Made by a program: the position numbers and the translations under genes
Shown here: positions 36,529 to 47,764 of the stretch, piece after piece
Layout: each line of letters starts with the position of its first letter
Position numbering within the stretch: the first letter of the stretch is position 1
Notes under the pieces: generated by a model
Told to the model about the DNA's origin: nothing
The model's input: only the letters and a program-made list of their open reading frames with translations
Databases searched by the model: none
Assembly (NCBI RefSeq): GCF_020921035.1
Contig: NC_063154.1
Span: 4,216,001-4,280,000, forward strand
DNA: 64,000 bases
Direction of reading: 5' to 3'
Origin: Rhodamnia argentea
Taxonomy: Eukaryota > Streptophyta > Magnoliopsida > Myrtales > Myrtaceae

Positions 36529-39500
36529 CTAATCAAAGAGGCCTTCGCTATGCCAGATATCAACTAAAAAATCGACCATCTCCTGCAACATAATCAACAT
36601 CCCACTGTGTTAGCATTCAGTAATTTACCGAATCAAGAGCATGATTTCTTCAAGAAAGTTCATCAACTACAATCTCTCAATGCAATAATGCAAGAGACAT
36701 GAGAAATGAGGCATATTTTATGTCTAGCTTCTTTATAGCTAGATACTAATGTATTCCTTGATCAACAAGTCAGCTGCAAGTGTTCGTAAATCGAGTATGT
36801 TTCTGTAGAACCCTAGCTGTAGCATTTTCTAATTATCTAAAGAAGAAAAGGTTGCATATTAGTCTTACCGGAAGAGGAATGGGCTCGGAAAAAGGTTCAT
36901 TAGTCGATAAAAGTTCCTCGTAAGTTGTGGACCAGCTGAATTGCAACAGTAACAATTCACAGTTAGTTTTGCAATCACCCTGGTATATAGAAGAGCAGGT
37001 GTGAACATTGACAGAGGCACAACACAAATGAGAATGATAAGGTATAAAGAGAAGAAGAAACATAATCCCTATAACAGATTACACTTCAGCATACAAGTTG
37101 TCTAAGTAGGTACTACAACATCCTTCATGTTGTTAGAAGCTCACAGTGGCAAAGCTAGATCCCTAATCTAGCTCCAATATTGAGTAAAAAAACCATCATA
37201 AAAAAAGATATACCAATTAGGAGGGGCTTAACAGTTATCAAATTAGATGAACAAGCAGCAATTTTAAAAGCATGGTGCAGAGAAGTTGTTATGGTACTGC
37301 TGGAACATCCCTTTGCAATGAGTCATTAGCAGCTCTTTTTTCATTCAAGCCCGAGATTTCAAGCTTTAGAAACAATTTCTAACTTCTTTGGCGGATACAG
37401 CTTGAGCATTGGGAGTATTAATTTATTTAATCCAACATGGCAAATAGGCATATAATGTATTGCACTGACTTACTCATATGTGTTTCAAGTAGGTCAGTCA
37501 AACATGTATTTCTGCATTTACTTCATAAACGATCAATATGAAAGATCAAAAATACTAATACATACCTTAAAGTGTCCATTTGATCCATATCATTAAACGG
37601 CAGTATCAAAGTCGCATGCATATGCAAAAATCAATGCCGCTATTTTGAAAAAGTCCAAAAAAGGGGGGGTTCCTCCTACCACAAACAGGCAACACTGCTT
37701 CCAATGCACGTACAAAAGCTCTACAGACCATTCAGTACCACGATAATGGTAAAAAAAAGCAAGTACACTCTGAAATCAGTTCGGGACTTCAACCTAGAGA
37801 AGTTCTCTGCAAGGAGTTGTCACACAATTGAAATGTCAGTACCTTATGATTTCATCCTTGACCATTTTTGGTGATCTTTGAGTCTGATCTCCAACCCACT
37901 TCCTTCTACTCTCATGCCAAGCTACTTCCGCTGCAACACATATGCATGACATATATTACTTAAAGACCACATAATTATCAACCCCACATGACCAGCCAAA
38001 ATATGACTAGTGAAATTATAATACCTTGATGAGATTCATCACACAACATAACTTCTCTATTTCCTTTCTTGTTTTAGCTACGATCTATTTCCGCACATTA
38101 ATTTAGTATGAGCTTCTGTACAAGCACAAAGACCCTTAGACAGGTATGTATGAATATGAGGAGCCAAGATGGATCGGAAAAAAAAAACATGAAATTAATG
38201 ATGCACTAGACTTTGTTGTGGAGGCCCAAATGTTCGAGATGTTACGTATATTCCTCTCTAACACACAAAATTATACTCAAAATGCTTTGACTATTTCTTC
38301 AACAGAAAGAAAAAGATTCCATTTGCAGATGTCAGTTGCGTCTATCATTAATAAGATCATCTCAAAAGGAGGAAAAAGCGCAAAAGAGGTTCCACGGCAG
38401 AGATTCTACAGAAGAACATTGATTGACTGCCATGGCTGCATCCTTTCAGATTATTTGTGACTCAACCAGCAAAACCAAGTAATTACAGGGTGACTTCGTG
38501 GAGTTATTAAGTGGGGATGGCTTCTAAACATGTTCGTGAACATTAGCATATTCCACTTTCACATGTGGCAGACCACAGAAGCTCATGCCTCTTTCCACTT
38601 TCCCCACTAGCTAAAATTAAGAATGCTATGACTATCGCGAGTAATTACCATTGGGTATGTTGACCAATCTAGGTGAAACCCAACAAGAAAGACACTTTAG
38701 ATAGATCATTCCTACTCCTTAAAGTGACATTCCTACTCCTCAAAAGTTCTAACAAGTTTTTCCGCCAGCTTCTTCGCACCACTTACCATCAACAAGATTC
38801 TTAATAAAGAAAAACAGAGACACATGACGTACAAATGATCTGAGAACAATACAATAATTATCTTCTGACAATTACTGCTATATGAAGTATGGAAAGGCCA
38901 GAGGTCAAGGAAATTCCTTCCTAGATAAGAGAAGATGAAGCAGCTCATATTGAGATTCTGCAATATGTGACCATAATCAATGCGATTTGATAGTCAGGAC
39001 TAAAGGATCTACTTGTTTCATTCCAAACTTGAACTGCCAAACCTACATTATGTGATTTTGTCATGTAGCAAAGCTGAGAAACTGCTTTTCTCTTAGTGAG
39101 ACCGCAACAGACAGTACCTTATACTAAATTCACATCAACGACTCAAGGTAACCTTAACCATCTAGAGAGTCTAGATGAGTATACCATGATTGACAAACAA
39201 AGAGTTGTTTGTATCTTTTCCTACAGCTTCTTTTCCTTCTTCCAAGGACTTGCAAGACTCCACGGGTTGCTCTTCACTGGAATGGGAGTTCCCAGTAGTG
39301 ACATCCATAAGATCGGGGAAAAAGAACCATCCCTTTGTGTGGAGACAAGGAGTGTGAAGGATTGATATTCCCTTGTAAGATCCACAGCAGTTTCTGTCAA
39401 TGGATGACGCCACTTGAAATCCAACTAGATTTCTATTTATATTGCTCTGCATGAAGTAAATACTTCATATCATTAATTACACACACACAAAAAAAAAAAT

Positions 39501-39865
39501 GAGCGAGCAAGTTCAATTAAGTGAGCATCCAACGCTTTTCCCCTGTAATGCATTCTATAAAATAAATCCAAGACTCCACTGAAAGATGAGATATTCTCTA
39601 CAACTCGAGTGATAATTTGAGGAGCATTAACATTCTATCGAAACACGTTCACATGGCCTAGTGATGGGCATATAGCTTTTTTATTTTCTAATTATGAATA
39701 CCAAATGAATTTCCGTCTTACAGCACAAGACGACATAATCGATCAACAACTGCTTTCCGAGTTTTCAACATTCAATAGACTTAACAAAAACAGTGGAGAA
39801 AGCTAATGTTACAATTATGAATCATGGCGAGAAATTGCTTACAATGTCCAAGGGAGAGTTCCCAT
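36529..39865 (-). CDS. Gag1-like clamp domain (DUF4050) protein
   Basis: Minus-strand exons: 39865-39843, 39393-39185, 37930-37843, 36935-36869, 36582-36529; 146 residues. The C-terminal 75 residues form the conserved clamp domain: FVNHAEVAWHESRRKWVGD, then ISWSTTYEELLSTNEPFSEP, then EMVDFLVDIWHSEGLFD and stop, very close to the plant family. Before it lies a short variable region with GWFFFPDLMDV and a Ser/Glu-rich stretch. The first two exons are less sure: MGTLPWTLNCCGSYKG depends on the acceptor ttgacag at 39394. The N-terminal Cys pair recalls the GCLGC motif in related plant proteins. Biochemical function in plants is unknown to me; the fission-yeast domain is from a different context. 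A spliced 5' leader with TATA box lies at 40.5-40.7 kb. Confidence 0.82.
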
Positions 39866-40514
39866 TTATCCTACTGCAGTATCACGAAAGTCAATATTAG
39901 AGAAGCTTTAGCTCGCTGGCAAGGGATTCTGGTTCACAAATGCTCTCACCCCTTAAAAATCAATCCCAGAAGAACTCCTGCCTTCTCATCGTATTCGAGT
40001 ACCAGCAGAACAATCTCGCTCCTATTCTGCCATGCTCATTAAATAGCACTCACATGGATAACATTGCTAAGCTCGGCAATCATCCTAAACAATCCACTTC
40101 CTACAAAGATCAAGAAGACCATTCCCCCATCCTCTATTGCTACACGCCAAAAAGATTTTTCCAAGTCTCTCTCTTTTACTTCCTTTGCTAGTACACAATA
40201 TGTCCCACCACAACTATATCCCCCATTCTTCCCAATCACGACATCCTCTACCACCGGAACGTGAAACACGTGCCCATTGCAAAAAGAGATCGATTCTTGA
40301 TTTCCCCTAACGCTCAATATACACCATGCAAAAGAACTCGCCATCTCCACACACAAACAATTCGTTCATCCTAATAATCCCCCAAAACCATCAGGGCATC
40401 CTGACGTCCTCGAGCTAACGAAGAACTCCAGCTAACAAAATTCGATGGATTGGAAACGACAAAAGCATGCAAGAACCGGAACGAAACAACGAAAAAGGAA
40501 GACCCGAGACTTAC

Positions 40515-40640
40515 CCTTTTCTCTTCTGCGGACTGCACCACCAATGCGTGCGCCTCCGGACAATTTCCGAAGGAGAGAACAAAGCGAGAGACGCAAATGG
40601 ACGGAGAGAGGGAGAGGGAGAGAGAGAGAGAGGGAGAAGA
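40515..40640 (-). other. 5'UTR exon of the Gag1-clamp gene
   Basis: On the minus strand it ends agaaaagg followed by gtaagt, a near-perfect donor at 40514. The exon is CT-rich (GA-rich on the plus strand at 40600-40640), as plant leaders often are. The intron then runs to the acceptor at about 39875 (actgcag), ten bases before the start codon. Upstream edge inferred from the TATA box. Confidence 0.6.
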
Positions 40641-40667
40641 AGAGGAAAACAGCAGCAGGGGTGGTAA

Positions 40668-40676
40668 TATTTATAG
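40668..40676 (-). promoter_or_regulatory. TATA box of the Gag1-clamp gene
   Basis: CTATAAATA on the minus strand, a near-consensus plant TATA box, roughly 30 bases upstream of the CT-rich leader. Confidence 0.65.
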
Positions 40677-41118
40677 GGGCTTTTGGTAATAAGGAGGGAG
40701 GTGGGGTGTCATTTTCTAACGTTGGGCTCGCATTTTCGTGTGACGCTTCTCTCTGTCTCCCTCGTGCCAACGTGGATCTGTTGCGGACTTATCAGCGGAT
40801 AAGCCCTTTTGTGTTCACAGCGAAATGACCGAAACACCCTCTACCTAATTCGGGCAAGAATTTGTGGTTACTGTGGTCAGCGCGAGTCAATCTCGCACTT
40901 ACCGAAAGAAGAAGGAGAAAAAAAAACACTTTTTTGTGGATTTTGACGTATGCCATGATGTCAACCATATAAAAAGGGTAATAAAGGAAGAAGAAAAGGT
41001 AGTGAAGCACCCAATTAGGAGAAAGGACGGGCTTCCTCGCAATGAGTTTTTGCAATCCAATCCACCAATTGATTTGCCTCTTGCGCGGATAGACTTGAAT
41101 GGCCTTGGACGAGGCTAA

Positions 41119-42489
41119 GGCTGCGTATGATAACGTTTATGTTCTCGGAACAACTTTTAGAACAGAAACATTTTTTTCTGTTTCTATTCCCAGCAACGAT
41201 TTTTGGGAACAAAAAAGCGTTTGGTAACTACAAAAAAAATATGTTCCCGGAATAAAAAAAGAACAGAAACTCGTTTGGTAACTACATAAAATTTTTGTTG
41301 CGGAACAAAAAAGAAGAAAATAAATGCGTTTAGTAACTGCAAAAAAATTGTTCCTAATTTTTTTCCATTTAATTAAGGGGACTATATATATTAAAATTAA
41401 ATTGTCTTTATCTTTTTAACTTACTAAATCAAATTAAATCACATTTGTTCAATTTACTAAATCAAATTGGACCAATATATGTATAAGTAATTTATGCACG
41501 ATTTATCAAATGATGATATGAACGAAATCAACTATAAAAAAAAAAACTGAAAGAGAATATGAATTGGAATTAGACAACGAGAACATCAAATATGTTTTCT
41601 ATAGATAGGAAAAATTACAATTATGAGTTGCACGTAAATGTTCCCAAGTAGTTAAAAATATGATTACCTTTAAACGGGGACCCTAGAAAAATATTAATTG
41701 CACTTTGAGTGAAATCGGGGACTAAAATGAAAAATATTTGTGCATTTAAGTCCTTTTAGTCTAATTGTGCAATTTTTCCAAACATGAGGACTGAAATGAG
41801 ATGCAAGGTATCAAAATCTCATGTCATGACTCTAAAAGTAAAAATTTTAGCTAAAATGATTTAAAATGAAAATTTTTAGTCAATTTAGGATTATGTTCAA
41901 TGAAGAGGCATGTGGTCCCAAACTGAATTTTTTTAAATTTAAGAGACCAAAATGAAAAAGGAATTAAAATAAGAATATGGACTATTTTTGCACATTTTTC
42001 TGACCACAAATACTATTTTTCCTTATTTTCGGCTATTTTTATAATTAAAATAAATCTGCAAAATGTCAAATATTACAAAAAATATTTTTTGTTCAAAACT
42101 GGTTGCTAAGGCTAGGCCGAAGCTTCCAAGGTTGATTTTGCAATTTTATGAATTTTTTCATATTTTTAATTAATTTTTTAAAATAAAATGATAAAAAATC
42201 AAGTGTCAACATCATGCAAGAACAAAAGAGAAAAAAGTGTGTTCAAAAACAAAATTATTCCCAATTGTTTCTAAAAAATGTTTCAAATGTGTTTCTAAAA
42301 AGTATTCCAAAAACACAGAAGCAAGTTTTTGTTGTTTCTTATTTCTGCTCCAAAAGTGTTTCTATTTCTCAAAAGTGTTCCCGGAATATTTTTGGAACAC
42401 TTTTTTACATACGCATTTTCGTTCCCAAAGTGTTCCGGGAACACTTTGGGAATAGAAACACTTTTTCCGGAACGTTACCATACGGACCC
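41119..42489. mobile_element. PIF/Harbinger (Tourist-like) non-autonomous element, 1.37 kb
   Basis: The left end GGCTGCGTATGATAACG and the reverse complement of the right end GGGTCCGTATGGTAACG form imperfect terminal inverted repeats. Both ends are flanked by TAA (41116-41118 and 42490-42492), the trinucleotide target duplication of PIF/Harbinger elements. Inner flanks on both sides carry ggaac/gaaac-rich phrases. The interior is AT-rich with no transposase frame. A smaller related copy lies at 55693-56085. Confidence 0.85.
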
Positions 42490-42559
42490 TAAGCTTCTCC
42501 TACGGTCCCCGGTCACGGTTCGCACGTCCCATGAGCTCAGATAAGCGCCCGAAATGTTG

Positions 42560-42800
42560 TTATGAATTGATAGGCAATTAGTTTCTACCACCATGTGCAG
42601 ATTAATTTCACTCCTCTAATTAAGTGTAAGAGAGCTTCTTTGAGGGCTAGGGCTTCGAGGCTTTTTGCGATCGACGCGTTCACTTTTTTAGCAAAATCGG
42701 CGACAATCTTCTCGGATTAATCACAACAGAATCCTGCTATAGCTCCCGCCAATTCTCCTCCGAGTATAGATCCGTCGATATCGAACTTCAAGGATCCAAT
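42560..42800 (-). pseudogene. Decayed RNase H-like (RVT_3) domain fragment
   Basis: On the minus strand a frame reads SLKFDIDGSILGGELAGAIAG, then SEKIVADFAKKVNASI, then EALALKEALLHL. This is the order of motifs of the plant RVT_3 RNase H domain: the DG pair with the first catalytic Asp, and the later catalytic Glu in ALKEAL. The frame carries an in-frame stop after GFCCD and has no neighbouring exons, so it is not functional as it stands. Such fragments come from plant L1-type LINEs or from host genes built from them; which one cannot be told here. Confidence 0.65.
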
Positions 42801-43438
42801 TCTCAATGGTATCCACTATTCAGATTTCACGACTTGATATAATGTAGTTTTGTCTATTTTTATTTTTATTTTTTTGCCAAGCGCTTAACTTAGAATAAGT
42901 AGTTAGAAAGTGCAATACTAGTAAAATGGTCGGTGCACAAGAGAAGATAGTGTTGAAACTCGAGCAGAGCTCGTGTGAGCTAGTGCCGCTACTGGAAAGA
43001 CATCTTGTCCGAACGGCATATCCGTATTGACCGACATACCGGATTTTCAAGCGAAGGGAATAAGAGTGACTTAGATTTGACAAAGTGTAGGAATGAAATT
43101 AATCCATGGAACACTACGCGATGTCAATTCCGTGCTCATGGAAAGGAAAAATCGAGATATAGGAACCGGAAGAGCTCTCTCCACATAAGTGTGGGTGGGG
43201 GAGACATTTTCCAAAAGGCCATCTTGCGTCCGAGGTAATCGAGACTGTTTGGTGTCGGGGCACAAAAGACATTTTCGTAGGAAAACTCGGGAGAGTCTGA
43301 CAAGGTTTGAAAAGTCAATGCGACGCCCCTTTGGGTCTGGAGAGGAGAGAGTCGAATGATCAGACCATAAACGAACATCACGTGACAAATTAATGAATGA
43401 CAATGTTTATCAAATAGTGGCGAACGCAGTGCAACAAA

Positions 43439-43529
43439 CCGACCTTAGCTCAGTTGGCAGAGCGGAGGACTGTAGTGGGTAAACCTCATAGTGATCCTTA
43501 GGTCGCTGGTTCGAATCCGGCAGGTCGGA
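43439..43529 (+). tRNA. tRNA-Tyr (GUA) with an 18-nt intron
   Basis: Acceptor strands CCGACCT (43439-43445) and AGGTCGG (43522-43528) pair, with discriminator A. D-arm TTAGCTCAGTTGGCAGAG, anticodon GTA at 43472-43474 in loop CTGTAG-A, T-arm GGTTCGAATCC. The 18-base intron 43476-43493 follows position 37, as in other plant nuclear tRNA-Tyr genes; without it the gene is 73 nt plus CCA. All arms look intact, so it is probably expressed. Confidence 0.97.
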
Positions 43530-44227
43530 TTTGTCTTTTTGTTGTTTTTATGTTTATGCAAAGCTTATTTTAATTCCGCCGTTCGGATTTACTAATTCAA
43601 GTCTTTTTTTTTTCCTTTTTGGGTTCCTTTAACCGATTGTAAGCACTCACGGCAATCCTTGAATATAAGGCCTCCTTAGCCCGGCTAGGGATGAGGAAAA
43701 AAAAAAACCGTTTGGGCTAGATCGAACCCAGTGATTCCGGGCTATTCCTAAGGAGATCGATTCGATTCTCAATTTCATAAAATTGAAACCGATGATCTCG
43801 ATTCTACCCAAACCAGACTGATTACTATTTTTATTTTTTTATTTCGTAAAAACCTTTAAAAAAAATATTAAGCTGATTTTTGGGGCGCTAATCACTCTTT
43901 CCCTCTCACGCTCCGGTCATGTCCCTCTCGCTCGACTCTTAGACGGTGCCACCTTCCGTACGGCGGTGGACGACGTACTCCGGGGTCTAGAGGAGGAGGG
44001 CCTTCTTGACAAGAGCTCTCGACGTAGTAGGAGTCAAAGAGGGCAACGAGGATGAAGTTCGAGTTGATCTGACCCCCTATGGAGTTAGAGGGGAGTCGGC
44101 GGGGCCATGCGGATGAAAGGGGAGGGAGGGAGGAGACACTAGAGATACAATGATCCATGACGGCTTGAGAGCAGGATTGAAGTGAATTGAAGGTGCAGTC
44201 TCTTCGTCGGCCTTTTAGCGGCGCATA

Positions 44228-44470
44228 TGACAACACATTTAGAGTAAAATTTTGACTTCAAAAGTGCTTTTGGAGCAAAAATCCATTTGATTACACGATT
44301 TTATTTTTCTACTTCTGAAGTATTTTTTCTCCAAAAGTAATTTTGAAGTTATTTGAAGAATTACAAAAATTTACTTCTCTTCGAAAATAAAAAGATTAAT
44401 TTCTGATCAGAAATGAAAATAAAAAATTTAATTTTTCACCGGAAGCTATTTTAGAGTAGAAGCGTTGTCA
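44228..44470. mobile_element. MITE-like element with inverted ends
   Basis: The left end reads tgacaacacatttagagtaa and the reverse complement of the right end reads tgacaacgcttctactctaa. About 240 bases, AT-rich, with internal palindromic phrases such as cttctgaag and no open frame. I could not fix a target-site duplication, so superfamily and exact ends are open. Confidence 0.55.
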
Positions 44471-44810
44471 CGAACTTGTCATAGTGGTTGTCTTTTTTTT
44501 TTTTTTTTTTTGGTGGGAGGAGGAGGGAAAGGGGGTTTGCGTAAATAAGAGAGACAGATGAGACACGTGGGACGAAACTTGTGAGAAAGTGGACGAAGTA
44601 AAAGTGAAGGCGATAGAGATTAGAAATTGAGATTGAACAAGACTGAACAAAAACAAATGCCTTTAATGCGATAGAGACTTGTGAGGAAGTAAACATAAAT
44701 GCGATAGAGAGGGACAGCCTGGGCAATCCACTCTATTAGACTGCTCAAGAATCTGGCTGAACAAGTCTCGTGACCATCCGATTCCGTTCTCGGTTTCAAA
44801 AATTAGAAAC

Positions 44811-45880
44811 CGATCATTTTGATCCGATTCCTGATTTCTAAGAAAGATCGAATCGGATCGAGATCTAATAATCCTTAAGCGACTCATTATCTGCTAAATA
44901 CTCTTTGCCTCGTTATCAAGCTTTTCTCGAAACAAATGAGATGGACTTTTTCTTATCCGAAAACAAAAATACGGACGGTTCATTATCGAAATAGACGAGC
45001 TTTGAAAAATTGACGTGCAAAACAATAAAGAAATGCAAAATGCGTCAATCGCAAGCAATATTCGAATTATTCGATACCGATTATTCATTGCCGAAAACGA
45101 CGAGCGTTAAAACAAAAATATCGCTGCACATAACGGTAAAGGAAGTGCAAAGTGCATCAATTGCAAGCGATTTACCAATTATCCGAACTTGATACATTGT
45201 TTCAAGGTAAATTGCAAGATCGGGTTCGTCTTTCATTCGTGTGTCGTCTTTACCCGAAAGGATGATTAGACCTGGACTTTTCCAATAGCCCAAAGCCTCA
45301 AACACTATGTGAAGAGAAAAAAGGGAAAGAAATGAAAAATGTTGCTGCCCAGGATCGAACTGGAGACCTTTAGTGTGTAAGACTAACGTGATAACCACTA
45401 CGACCATTTTGATCCAATTCCTAATTTCTAAGAAAGATCGAATCGGATCGAGATCTAATAATCCTTAAGCGACTCATTATCTGCTAAATACTCTTTGCCT
45501 CGTTATCAAGCTTTTCTCGAAACAAATGAGACGGACTTTTTCTTATCCGAAAACAAAAATACTGACGGTTCATTACTGAAATAGACGAGCTTTAAAAAAT
45601 TGACGCGCAAAACAATAAAGAAATGCAAAATGCGTCAATCGCAAGCAATATTCGAATTATTCGATACCGATTATTCAATGCCGAAAACGACGAGTGTTAA
45701 AAGAAAAATAACGCTGCACATAACGGTAAAGGAAGTGCGAAGTGCATCAATTGCAAGCGACTTTCCAATTATCCGAAATCAGAAAAAAGGGAAAGAAGTG
45801 AAAAATTGATGCGAAAAATGTTGCTGCCCAGGATCGAACTGGAGACCTTTAGTGTGTAAGACTAACGTGATAACCACTAC
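44811..45880. repeat. Direct tandem duplication (copies 44811-45400 and 45401-45880)
   Basis: Both copies begin cgaTCattttgatcc-like (cgatcatttt / cgaccatttt) and run in parallel with few differences to the tRNA-Val sequence. The second copy lacks about 120 bases that the first has between ttatccgaa and gaaaaaaggg (about 45188-45310), and it has a short extra ttgatgcgaaaaa before the tRNA. The unit ends inside the tRNA-Val gene, so the duplication broke the left copy of that gene. Several point differences suggest moderate age. Confidence 0.9.
45340..45401 (-). pseudogene. Truncated tRNA-Val copy
   Basis: Identical to the 3' 62 nt of the intact tRNA-Val(UAC) gene at 45819-45891, including anticodon TAC and T-arm, but missing the first 11 nucleotides. 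The 5' acceptor strand and the beginning of the A box are gone, replaced by the duplication junction. It should be neither transcribed well nor folded. Confidence 0.9.
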
Positions 45881-45891
45881 ACCACAGCAAC
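45819..45891 (-). tRNA. tRNA-Val (UAC)
   Basis: On the minus strand GTTGCTG pairs with CAGCAAC, with discriminator A; D-arm TGGTGTAGTGGTTATCA; anticodon stem TTAGT/ACTAA with loop CTTACAC and anticodon TAC; T-arm TCCAG-TTCGATC-CTGGG. 73 nt, no intron. A and B boxes intact. Confidence 0.95.
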
Positions 45892-47764
45892 CCCGAGGTT
45901 GCCCTGATTTTCATAATCAGGATATATTAAGCTCATACATCCTTGTTTTTGACCACCCATGGGTTGCTGGTGGTTAATCACTATCAGTTTTCTCCTGTGG
46001 AGAAAGAAAACCGACTGAAGCTGAACATCGGGAGGCAGGTCATGCTTTGGGCAAGATGAATTCGAGGATGCTGACACTTCAATTATGTCGCGATCCCCAT
46101 CGCTGTGTCTTCTACGCACGCAGCTCGCGGTCATGGCGGCTTTGCTGCAAGAACGTTGGAACTTTAGAAGCCTCCCTCTTCTTTGTTCCATTCACATGTT
46201 ACACCAGTGGAGCGGAGTGGAATGGAGTGCTCACAGCTGCTCTACTTCCATTTGCGACGCGCGCTCGTTATGTTATGTTCGGGTTCAGCAAAGCGTATGC
46301 AGGGAACTCGGCTGACAGTATGTTCTCATCCAGGGTCATCCATTGCCTCGATTCCAAGGCCGCATCGAGTTTCCAGGAAAATGGCAGGGTTCCTCAATGG
46401 CGATGCTTCTCCTCCCCAGATTCCGCCCCATACAGGCTTTCTACACCCGAAATCCGTCTCTCTGTGGCCCAGATTGCACCAGCTGTTGAATCCAAAGGAA
46501 TCCGGGCTTTCCTGGGAGAAGTTTTCAAGCATGAGCTTTACGCCGCTGTAAATCATGGATCACCCCTGATCTCCCTGTGAAGTTTTCAAGCAATCGCCGT
46601 GTATATTCCGAGTGGATTCTGTTGTCATGGTCACCATGTCACATAGGCCTATCTCTGACTTTGCAGAGTCGAAACCCGAAGTTGCAGAGCCCGAAAGATT
46701 GTCCATCGTGCTCCTGGACAAGGGCTCCTTCATTCTTGATCTCATGTCGACCGAGTGTATCGACACGGAGAGTTTGGGTGACTCTGATGGCATCCTAGAT
46801 GCAGCCGTCGCGTGTTTCCATATGAACTAGCAGAGAGCCTCATGTCGGGTCGGGTTCGGTAGGCTTTTGCTTCTGGCTCTATCTTTGAGGATATCTATCA
46901 CCTTTGGATTGAGCACGAATCTCCTCGCGACGTACCTTCCTTCCACAAACCATCCCTTGTCCACGGCAGATGAGAACCCGTCAGGCAACTGATGTCTTGA
47001 GGGAAAGAGGGATATCCTGTGAGGAAATCAGTATGGAACTCTTCAGCGCATCCACGAGCAATGGTCGGCCAAGTGGTAAGGGAGTTGCTCATAGCAACAA
47101 CATCTGCGATTTTGTGCAACATGCAAACACCGATCAAGTTCGCTTGGACAGCTACTTGGGGCACAGAAGGACATTGCCGCTTCACAAACAGTTGGAAAGG
47201 AAGCAACCGATTGAGGGATTCTAACTTGAGATTTTCAAGATACTCGTGGATTCGGGATTGGATCGGTCTTTCGGAATATGAAGCACCTTCGTCATTGCAA
47301 CTTATGGAGAATTGAGAAGTTGCTGACAGCAATTTTCACAAGTCAGAAGTAAGGCACTCATACAGATAGTCCTTGCAATTCGTTGGCCAAATTCTGGGAA
47401 TACTACTCGTAGTGCTTCTGGATTAAAGGGCATGTCACTATCTTAGCGAAAGTTCCAACTGGTAAACAACTCTACCTGCTACTAAACCAGGCAAAATTCT
47501 GGCAATGTTGTATTCACGCTATGGTTCTGCATTTCAGAGGGCAAAAAAGAGAAGTTGAGAAAATTAAACGGGGACTCGGATGCAGCCGATGTCGCATTCT
47601 CTTCCCCAACAATAAAAGCTAGGGAGGGAAAATCAACATCTTACCATTCCAAATTATGCTTTACACTATTTACACTCGTTGCAGTTGGAGAGCCTAGACC
47701 AGGAAGATGCTAAAGAAGTAAACATAGCCGTACAATGATGGGTGACTCAACCGGTACCAAACTT
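45892..47764. other. Unrecognised open-frame-rich region downstream of the ACR10-like gene
   Basis: About 1.3 kb (46030-47330) is unusually poor in stops on both strands: plus-strand frames at 46047-46580 and 46183-46551, and a 144-codon minus-strand frame at 46898-47332. None shows a motif I know, and the frames overlap rather than chain through splice sites. It may be a worn coding sequence or an unrecognised repeat. 47340-47764 is probably 3' flank of the minus-strand gene. Confidence 0.4.

Noticed and set aside
43439-43529. tRNA-Tyr as a non-functional copy because of the extra 18 bases
   Set aside because: The extra bases sit precisely after position 37, where nuclear plant tRNA-Tyr genes carry an intron, and all stems pair.
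43880-44220. GC-richer stretch with a 114-codon minus-strand frame (NSNFILVALFDSYYVESS)
   Set aside because: Looks gene-like in composition, perhaps a captured fragment, but I recognise no family and found no borders.
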